This document shows, piece by piece, positions 13,229-19,231 of a DNA stretch of 19,231 bases (positions are counted from its first letter, which is position 1; each line of letters begins with the position of its first letter). The translations under genes were made by a program, and so were the position numbers. The stretch spans positions 1 through 19,231 of the forward strand of contig DTWD01000081.1 of NCBI GenBank assembly GCA_012963185.1, written 5' to 3'. Source of the stretch: Acidobacteriota bacterium. GTDB lineage: Bacteria > Acidobacteriota > Vicinamibacteria > Vicinamibacterales > UBA8438. The notes under the pieces were generated by a model. That model was given only the letters and a program-made list of their open reading frames with translations. It was not told the DNA's origin and did not search any database.

Positions 13229-14413
13229 ATGCGTGAATCTGTGATCGTGAGCGCTGCACGTTTGCCGACAGGGAAATTTCTCGGCAGCCTGAGTAGTTTG
13301 CCGGCCACGGATCTCGGCAGTCGCGTCATCCGTGAAGCGGTCACGCGCGCAGGTATCGAGACAACCGTTGTCGACGAATGCATCATGGGTAATGTCGTCT
13401 CGGCAGGTCTCGGCCAAGCTCCAGCTCGCCAAGCCGCCCTCAAGGGCGGTTTAGGACCAGAGGTCGGAGCACTAACAATTAACAAAGTCTGCGGTTCAGG
13501 TCTTAAAGCTGTCATGCTCGCGGCACAAGGTATTGCGACTGGCGATATTGATGTTGCCGTCGCTGGTGGCATGGAATCGATGAGTAATTGCCCGTATCTC
13601 TTTCCAGACGGACGGAACGGTCTCCGTATGGGAAATGGCGAACTACTCGATTCAATGATGCACGACGGGTTGTGGTGCGCAGTCGAACATTGGTCAATGG
13701 GTTTAGCGGCTGAAGCGGTCGTGGAACAGTACGGTATCTCCCGTCAAGACCAAGACACCTTCGCTGCGTACAGTCATCAAAAAGCCGCGACCGCCATTCG
13801 TGAACATGCTTTCACTGAAGAAATACTTCCGGTCAACATTCCTCAACGCAAAGGCGAACCGATCCGATTGGAACACGATGAGAGCGTCAGAGTCGACTCG
13901 ACCGCGGAAGCCCTTTCGAAACTTCGACCCGCTTTCAAAAAAGACGGCGGCACCGTAACTGCGGGCAACGCTCCCGGGGTCAATGACGGAGCGGCGGCGC
14001 TCGTCGTTATGTCTGCCGAACGGGCAAAAGAACTCGGTGTCCAGCCACTCGCACGAATCGTTGGTCAAGCCGTCAGTGGTCGACCCGCCAAATGGCTACT
14101 ACTGACTCCGGTTGAATCAGTACAAAAACTTCTGAAGAAAGTCAGCTGGAGTCTAGACGACGTTGACCTGATCGAACTAAATGAAGCCTTCTCGGCTCAA
14201 GCTCTTGCTGTCATCCGAGAACTCAATATGGACCCAGTCAAAGTCAATGTGAACGGTGGAGCCGTCGCCCTTGGCCATCCGATTGGAGCGAGTGGAGCGC
14301 GTATTCTAACGACCTTGCTCTATGCGTTAAAAAATCGAAATCTCACGCGTGGCGTCGCGACACTTTGCCTTGGAGGCGGGAACGGCGTCGCGCTTGCCAT
14401 CGAACGAATCTAA
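13229..14413 (+). CDS. Acetyl-CoA C-acetyltransferase (thiolase)
   Basis: 394 residues, standard thiolase II length. Condenses two acetyl-CoA to acetoacetyl-CoA or performs the reverse cleavage. The nucleophile is C88 in [11 protein letters not shown]; the other catalytic residues are the LNEAFSAQ motif (317-324), H350 in [16 protein letters not shown] and C380 in [24 protein letters not shown] (244-257) and [11 protein letters not shown] (113-123) are further hallmarks. The usual PxxMGxGPxxA stretch before the C-terminal domain is replaced by [14 protein letters not shown], so chain-length preference is less certain. The TAA stop shares two bases with the stop of the convergent next gene. 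Close linkage to a replication gene is not functionally meaningful as far as I can see. Confidence 0.93.
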   Translation: MRESVIVSAARLPTGKFLGSLSSLPATDLGSRVIREAVTRAGIETTVVDECIMGNVVSAGLGQAPARQAALKGGLGPEVGALTINKVCGSGLKAVMLAAQGIATGDIDVAVAGGMESMSNCPYLFPDGRNGLRMGNGELLDSMMHDGLWCAVEHWSMGLAAEAVVEQYGISRQDQDTFAAYSHQKAATAIREHAFTEEILPVNIPQRKGEPIRLEHDESVRVDSTAEALSKLRPAFKKDGGTVTAGNAPGVNDGAAALVVMSAERAKELGVQPLARIVGQAVSGRPAKWLLLTPVESVQKLLKKVSWSLDDVDLIELNEAFSAQALAVIRELNMDPVKVNVNGGAVALGHPIGASGARILTTLLYALKNRNLTRGVATLCLGGGNGVALAIERI

Positions 14414-16374
14414 TCGATCGCACGTAATTCAAGGATTACAGCTTGTTGGTCGGGCGGCAGTACCACTGAGACCGGACCGCCCGCACTGTCAAAAGACTCA
14501 ACCACCACCTCGCCAACAACATCACCCGTGGTCACATCATAGAATCGCCCGTGCATCTCTGCGGGCAAGCGCAAGTCAAGCGACGAGTTCTCTGTTGTGT
14601 TCTCCAGATGCACCACCATGTGCTCGGAACGTTGGAGTCCAAATAATGGCCCAACACCTTGACTCCCAGCAAGGTAGCTCAGTTCTCCTGGCCGCTCAAC
14701 GTAGGTAACCTCTGACCACAGCACATCTTCGAGCGCGCCATTAATCGGCATCTCTGGAAAAGCGTTAATCCGGTATAGCCGATCGGGTCCGTCCTGCGCG
14801 ATAAGCGTCACATCGGAACGGCCAACTATTTGGGCTAGGCGTCCCTGTATCTCTGGCATAGCGTTCGTATGCACAATGACGTACCGCACCCCGAGTTCTT
14901 GCAGACGTGCGACTGACACAAGCGAAGGAAACCACGAAATCACTGCGGCATTTTGATCGAAATCTGGAGGACGAGAATTCCCGAACCCATTCACCATCGG
15001 CCTCCAATGAGCCGTCGACCCCAACAAATAGCGAGCATTTCTGTTGAGCTGTCGGCCATGATAGATGGGGAGGATCGCGACCGGACCACTCTCTACCTCT
15101 GCAAGTGACTGATAGATTCGCGGGTGCCAATCGAATGTTCTGTATTGCACGCCATGAAGCCCCTCGACGGTCGCAAGAACAAGCACAGCAACGGACACCG
15201 GTACGGCCCATACGACCGAGACGCGACGCCGCAATCGAGCGAAGCCAATTCCTGCAAGTACAGCGATCGAAAAAAACGGCAGTATGGCAAAACGATTTGG
15301 CGCACGCAGACTTTGAAACGGAGGGATGATGTCATAGACCCACCCGTATACCGGTGTATTTGTTCCGATCGAAAATACAAAGCCGACTATTCCGATACTA
15401 AATAATGAAAGCATCACACTCCGGGTCTCGCATACACGTGCCCCCCACAAAGCGCTCAGCGCTAAGACAACAGTAACTGCTCCAGGGAAAAACGAACCCG
15501 GCGTCTGTTCATAGAACCCTCGTGCCCATGTGTGATAGTGCACATAGGTAGCCGATGAAAGGTATATCTGCAATGCCGCGGAGAAGTTTCCAGCAGCCGG
15601 CAACGGTCGGGCAGCCTGCAGGTCTCGATAGGGTGACAAAACCAACAGGATCAGTATCAACGTAAACAGGGCGACCACGGCCAGACGGAGCACCACGCTG
15701 ATCCCACGTTTGCTCCACAATCCTGAATTTCTCGCAACTAGCGTTGCAACCAGCGCAAATACGACAAAGACCGCCGTATATCCAGAAGTTAATGCCGCCC
15801 CAAGCACGCAGACCCCTACCCACACCGCATCCCGCGTCCGCTGTTTCGTCAGTAAATTGTCAAATGCGAGTAGTGCCAGTGGTAACCAGTAAAAATGCTG
15901 GGCTTGTAGATGAGGAAGCCGTGTCAGCATCGGTGTACCGAACGCCAGCGCAGCACCAGACAACAGCCCACTCCAATGATCACCAGTCCATCGAAGCACC
16001 AAGACGTACATCGCGAGTCCGGTCAGCATCATCCCAAGAAGCAAGAGCACGTTATAGGTCAGTAACGGGGAACCGCCGAGCCAGTGAATGGGCATGCCGA
16101 TGACACCTGGAATCAACAGTGGTTCGGTATACGCCAATGCCTGTTCGTGAGGATAAAAGATATTGGCATCAAACAGGCTAAGCGGATTACTCCATAGTTG
16201 TTGGGCAATCCATGACACCGTCCATGCGTTCAACCACTCATCGTCGTTATGTCGTGATAAATGGTCTAAGCCCGTGATGAGGGGATATGTGTGAATGATC
16301 GCCAGAAGAAAAAAAATCGCTGCGGCGAAAAGGTGCCGACGGTATCCGTTTTCCAACTGCAAAGAAATACTCAT
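14410..16374 (-). CDS. Large polytopic membrane protein, GT-C glycosyltransferase-like
   Basis: 654 residues. A first span (about 14-33, ending IIHTYPLI) is followed by an outside loop with [10 protein letters not shown] (42-51), then about ten more spans to residue 405 and a soluble C-terminal region of about 240 residues, beta-rich in its later part. This plan (one span, acidic loop motif D44/D45/E46, many spans, soluble tail) is that of GT-C fold polyprenyl-phosphate-sugar transferases, but I cannot assign a named family and no donor or acceptor can be read. The start is ATG 16374, 22 bases after the propeller-protein stop, without a clear Shine-Dalgarno. It is the last gene of a three-gene unit with two secreted propeller proteins, which might be its substrates (speculative). 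Confidence 0.7.
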   Translation of the reverse strand: MSISLQLENGYRRHLFAAAIFFLLAIIHTYPLITGLDHLSRHNDDEWLNAWTVSWIAQQLWSNPLSLFDANIFYPHEQALAYTEPLLIPGVIGMPIHWLGGSPLLTYNVLLLLGMMLTGLAMYVLVLRWTGDHWSGLLSGAALAFGTPMLTRLPHLQAQHFYWLPLALLAFDNLLTKQRTRDAVWVGVCVLGAALTSGYTAVFVVFALVATLVARNSGLWSKRGISVVLRLAVVALFTLILILLVLSPYRDLQAARPLPAAGNFSAALQIYLSSATYVHYHTWARGFYEQTPGSFFPGAVTVVLALSALWGARVCETRSVMLSLFSIGIVGFVFSIGTNTPVYGWVYDIIPPFQSLRAPNRFAILPFFSIAVLAGIGFARLRRRVSVVWAVPVSVAVLVLATVEGLHGVQYRTFDWHPRIYQSLAEVESGPVAILPIYHGRQLNRNARYLLGSTAHWRPMVNGFGNSRPPDFDQNAAVISWFPSLVSVARLQELGVRYVIVHTNAMPEIQGRLAQIVGRSDVTLIAQDGPDRLYRINAFPEMPINGALEDVLWSEVTYVERPGELSYLAGSQGVGPLFGLQRSEHMVVHLENTTENSSLDLRLPAEMHGRFYDVTTGDVVGEVVVESFDSAGGPVSVVLPPDQQAVILELRAID

Positions 16375-16396
16375 CCGACGGACATGTTGCTAATGC

Positions 16397-17473
16397 TTAG
16401 CTTCCTTCAACCTTCCAGAACGCGATCCCACCAGCCTGCTTTCCGATATCAACGGTCGCAACACGCTGTGCCGTAACTAAATCGTAGACCTCAACGGTCC
16501 CCGGATCACTACCCACGCCTTCGAGCGTCACAAATGCATAGACCCCATCAGGCGTAACCGTAACACCGTGAGGAATCGTTCGACTTGTCTCGATACGAGC
16601 ACGTTCCTTGCCACCGACCAGGTCCCAAATCCCGACCGCATTATCCCCTTTATACGTGGCAACAAGCGTCGATTCGTCTGGTGTAACAGCAAGATTGTAC
16701 GGTCCGGCGCCGGTATCAAATATCCGTTGGACTTGCCACGCTTCGAGATCGACTTCGAACACTTTCCCGACGTTATTACCAGTTACGTACACCATCCCAT
16801 CAGTTGTTGGCTCCGTGACCCAAGTCGGTTGAACCCCCTCACCCAGTGACAACCGGCGAGACACTTCAAAACCCAATGCATCCAGTTCCACCAGGTCGCC
16901 CCCCATCATGTTTACTGAATAGTGCAGGGTCCCATCTCGGCTCAACCGTGAACCGTGCGGCATTATCCCCGTCTCGATCCGTTCGACTTCACTCATCGTG
17001 TCAACTTCAACGGCAGAGATACTACTCGGCTCCATGCCTCCGTGAAGATTGAAATTCGCAACATAAAGCAGTCCTGTCGCAGCAGAGACCGTAAGCGTCG
17101 CCGGAAACATTCCCAGCGTTACGTCACCGAGCCACTCATCTGTTCCCGTTCGATACTTATGCACGCTTCCAAATGGAAACCCGTGAGCGATTGAGACGTA
17201 CCAATATTGCCCGCTAGGATCAAGCGCCACGCCGTGAGGCCCTTCCGTTTCAGTTGGATAGCTTCCCACCGTGACCGTCTTGACCACTTCCAATCCGGCA
17301 GGCCCATATCGAACGACAGCCACTTCATCTTCTGACTCAGCACACACATAAACGTAATAACTGCGCGTCGGAAAAAACGAGTCCTGACCAACTTTCGCTC
17401 CCAGCGTGGCGACATACCCAGCGGTGATACTGAGGAAGAACAGTACACCTAGCAATCGTATAACTTGAGCCAT
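16397..17473 (-). CDS. Secreted or anchored YVTN-type seven-bladed beta-propeller protein
   Basis: 358 residues. An N-terminal signal or anchor segment (about 4-25, IRLLGVLFFLSITAGYVATL) precedes repeats of about 45 residues. Repeated blade elements: GPHGVALDPSGQYWYVS (78-94), FPATLTVSAATGLLYVAN (123-140), MPHGSRLSRDGTLHYS (171-186), GPYNLAVTPDESTLVAT (257-273), IPHGVTVTPDGVYAFVT (300-316) and a last partial one (AGGIAF). PHG recurs at 79-81, 172-174 and 301-303. No CxxCH haem motif or sorting signal is present. Such propellers act as binding or sensing surfaces, sometimes redox enzymes; the role here is unknown. It starts 21 bases after the stop of the LVIVD protein, so cotranscription is likely. 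Confidence 0.8.
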   Translation of the reverse strand: MAQVIRLLGVLFFLSITAGYVATLGAKVGQDSFFPTRSYYVYVCAESEDEVAVVRYGPAGLEVVKTVTVGSYPTETEGPHGVALDPSGQYWYVSIAHGFPFGSVHKYRTGTDEWLGDVTLGMFPATLTVSAATGLLYVANFNLHGGMEPSSISAVEVDTMSEVERIETGIMPHGSRLSRDGTLHYSVNMMGGDLVELDALGFEVSRRLSLGEGVQPTWVTEPTTDGMVYVTGNNVGKVFEVDLEAWQVQRIFDTGAGPYNLAVTPDESTLVATYKGDNAVGIWDLVGGKERARIETSRTIPHGVTVTPDGVYAFVTLEGVGSDPGTVEVYDLVTAQRVATVDIGKQAGGIAFWKVEGS

Positions 17474-17494
17474 GACGCTTCTCTATGTGTCTTG

Positions 17495-19231
17495 CTATCG
17501 TGGCTCACCGATCACAGGCGCTGGTCCGGTCTTATCAGCTAAACGAACAGCCCAGAGCCCGCTATTGAACTCGGAAAAAAAGATATGCCCTTTATAAGGC
17601 TGCGGGCCCCACACAAACGGGGCGTTCGGCGTGTACCCATTCGGGTCAAACGGCACGAACCGAGCAATCTCACGACCCTGCTTATACAGGTCGCCCATCA
17701 GTTCGCCAGAAACATCTACCACGCGCAGTCCCCCAGGATAGTAGAAACCAACATAAAGAACGTCGTCTTCGACCCAGAAATTATGCGTGCCAGCTTCCGG
17801 AACCTGGTAGCGCGCAACTTCCTGGGGATTATTCCAATCACTCCAGTCGATAACGTGAATCCAACCCGCCGTGCGCATGGGCATTTGGTCATCGTCATCA
17901 CTACCTGAGATACCACCATAGGGATAAGCTTCATCTCCGGCGAAAAGATAGAATTTTCCGGTCGATTGACTTCGATACGGAAACGCAGCGTGATTCCATC
18001 CGCTCGGATACCTATAACGACCAAGTTCGACTGGGCGTTCAGGAGTTCCGCCTTGACCACCGCCACCAACATCAACCGCAACGATGCCATCCGTCCAATT
18101 TGAAGAAAAAGCGACCCCGTCGCTTACCCATACGTCGTGTACACTGTGCCCTGGCGTCGCGAGTTCAAAACGACCAACCCGTTCGGGAGCTCGTGGATTT
18201 TTGATACTGATAACGTCATACCGTCGACCAGCGCTTAACGCATAGACGTGGTCTTCAGCAATGAAGACATTGTGAACACCACCGGTCAACTGGTCAGTAA
18301 ATTCGGATAAAACTGGTACACCTTCCCGTGGATTGCCCACACCAAGCACAACGAAACCATTTCTCCGATTCGAGGCACCCTCGCGGCTAATCACAGCGAT
18401 ATCGCCGTCTTCCGAGACCTTGACGTCATTTATCGTTCGCGCGTCCACCTGGGTTTCAGTTAGTTTTTCAATGTTTGTCGGGTCACTGACATCCCAAAAG
18501 ATGGCGTGTCCATCAGCTCCCCATGTGCCAGTAATGGCATAGTCTCGTCCATCACTACCTTCCCACACCCACAGGTCCGACGACCGCCGGTCACGCACCG
18601 CGCCCCTACCAACAACCTCGATATCACGCCTCACGTCCCGTGATGTAATCGTGACGGATCGTCTCTCGGTATGAGCACCTGTCGTCGCAAGAACGGTATA
18701 TACACCGGACCGCTCAGCAACGAAACGCCCATCTGGCAACACATGGGCAGACGCCCCAGACGCCAAAATCCCCGAAGCCGTTTCTCCACCAACCGCGAAC
18801 GAAACCGGCACGTCACGTACCGAAAACCCACGTGCATCATTTGCCACGGCTGTAAATCGCAACACATCCCCTGTTCGTGCTTCATCGGAACTGACTTCTA
18901 ATGCAAGTGAAGTCACGGGGTTTGCGACAACATCGATCGACATCGTCGCATGACCCGACGCAGCTGTTGCGGTAAGTTCCACGGGACCGTCCTGATGCAA
19001 CGTCAGCTCACCAAAACGATCAACCGTCGCAATCGCTGGATCACTCGTTGAGTACTGCACCGCAATATCATCACGAATCGTATCCGTCGTATCAGTTACG
19101 ACGACGTCGATGCGCGGGTAAGTACCGACATAAAACTTGGCCGGAAGTGTCGCGAATGTCACAGTTTCAATCGGCGGAAGCGGCACCGTAACGGGCACTT
19201 CCACACGCACTCGGGATTCTGGGATGCCGCG
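17495..19231 (-). CDS. Ig-like/LVIVD-repeat extracellular protein, 5' end outside the window
   Basis: The frame is open to the window edge, so the N-terminus (and any signal peptide) is missing; 578 residues are visible, ending at the stop at 17495. Numbering from the edge: a bacterial Ig-like domain (Big2 type, about 24-102) with YSTSDPAIATVDRFGELT, a second Ig-like domain (about 105-195) with RTGDVLRFTAVANDARG, then a propeller of LVIVD-like repeats (about 205-565), for example ITGTWGADGHAIFWDVSDP, VISIKNPRAPERVGRF, IHVIDWSDWNNPQEVARYQV and LRVVDVSGE. Histidines recur at equivalent blade positions (H320, H365, H414, H483), and SDDDDQ (444-449) could bind calcium. Likely surface or periplasmic; function unknown. 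The 21-base spacing to the next gene suggests an operon. The internal GTG at 19210 is not the start. Confidence 0.85.
   Translation of the reverse strand, partial: RGIPESRVRVEVPVTVPLPPIETVTFATLPAKFYVGTYPRIDVVVTDTTDTIRDDIAVQYSTSDPAIATVDRFGELTLHQDGPVELTATAASGHATMSIDVVANPVTSLALEVSSDEARTGDVLRFTAVANDARGFSVRDVPVSFAVGGETASGILASGASAHVLPDGRFVAERSGVYTVLATTGAHTERRSVTITSRDVRRDIEVVGRGAVRDRRSSDLWVWEGSDGRDYAITGTWGADGHAIFWDVSDPTNIEKLTETQVDARTINDVKVSEDGDIAVISREGASNRRNGFVVLGVGNPREGVPVLSEFTDQLTGGVHNVFIAEDHVYALSAGRRYDVISIKNPRAPERVGRFELATPGHSVHDVWVSDGVAFSSNWTDGIVAVDVGGGGQGGTPERPVELGRYRYPSGWNHAAFPYRSQSTGKFYLFAGDEAYPYGGISGSDDDDQMPMRTAGWIHVIDWSDWNNPQEVARYQVPEAGTHNFWVEDDVLYVGFYYPGGLRVVDVSGELMGDLYKQGREIARFVPFDPNGYTPNAPFVWGPQPYKGHIFFSEFNSGLWAVRLADKTGPAPVIGEPR

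Noticed and set aside
13222..13572. Minus-strand 116-codon frame inside the thiolase gene
   Set aside because: Proline/alanine-rich shadow of a highly conserved gene, with no family features.
14765..15405. Several overlapping frames on both strands within the GT-C-like gene
   Set aside because: All are alternative-frame shadows with arginine/cysteine/serine-rich composition and no recognisable motif.

Overview
This is a bacterial chromosomal window of moderate GC, densely packed, with no mobile elements, CRISPR arrays, tRNA or rRNA genes that I can see. Gene content and protein flavour suggest an uncultured member of the Acidobacteriota, possibly Vicinamibacteria-like. The clues are a CcmD with an N-terminal signal-like segment, a CcmF fused to a CcmH domain, zinc-ribbon and carboxypeptidase-regulatory-like proteins inside a cytochrome c maturation (ccm) operon, a short DUF721/DciA gene, and an LVIVD-repeat secreted protein. 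The phylum call is inference; a marker-gene search would settle it.

Layout. (1) 97-2580, minus strand: inositol-monophosphatase family enzyme, DedA membrane protein and family 2 glycosyltransferase, in that transcription order. A decayed RsbW/SpoIIAB-like fragment (2581-2745) sits just before the monophosphatase. (2) 2822-4673, plus strand: aroA and aroK, two shikimate pathway enzymes. (3) 4743-12271, minus strand: a ccm operon in the order ccmE, ccmF-ccmH fusion, CcmI-like zinc-ribbon protein, secreted/membrane carboxypeptidase-regulatory-like protein, ccmA, ccmB, ccmC, ccmD and a 58-residue membrane microprotein. (4) 12351-12914 minus, maf; divergent from 12937-13215 plus, a DciA-like gene; then 13229-14413 plus, thiolase. 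(5) 14410-19231, minus strand: a three-gene unit of an Ig-domain/LVIVD propeller protein (cut by the window edge), a YVTN-type propeller protein and a GT-C-like polytopic membrane protein.

How the genes work together. CcmABCD would load haem onto CcmE, and CcmF-CcmH would ligate it to apocytochromes. The CcmE here has cysteine where the classical haem-binding histidine should be (C125xxxY129). The CcmH part is fused to CcmF and carries an expanded cysteine cluster. No CcmG thioredoxin is encoded in the window. Two extra proteins carry similar CcmI-like cytoplasmic modules.

Expression signals. The ccm operon has a textbook sigma70-type promoter plus a Shine-Dalgarno. By contrast six genes (glycosyltransferase, monophosphatase, aroA, aroK, maf, dciA) have a TANNNT box 6-7 bases before the start codon, the pattern expected of leaderless mRNAs. 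At maf/dciA, two such boxes on opposite strands overlap in a compact bidirectional promoter.
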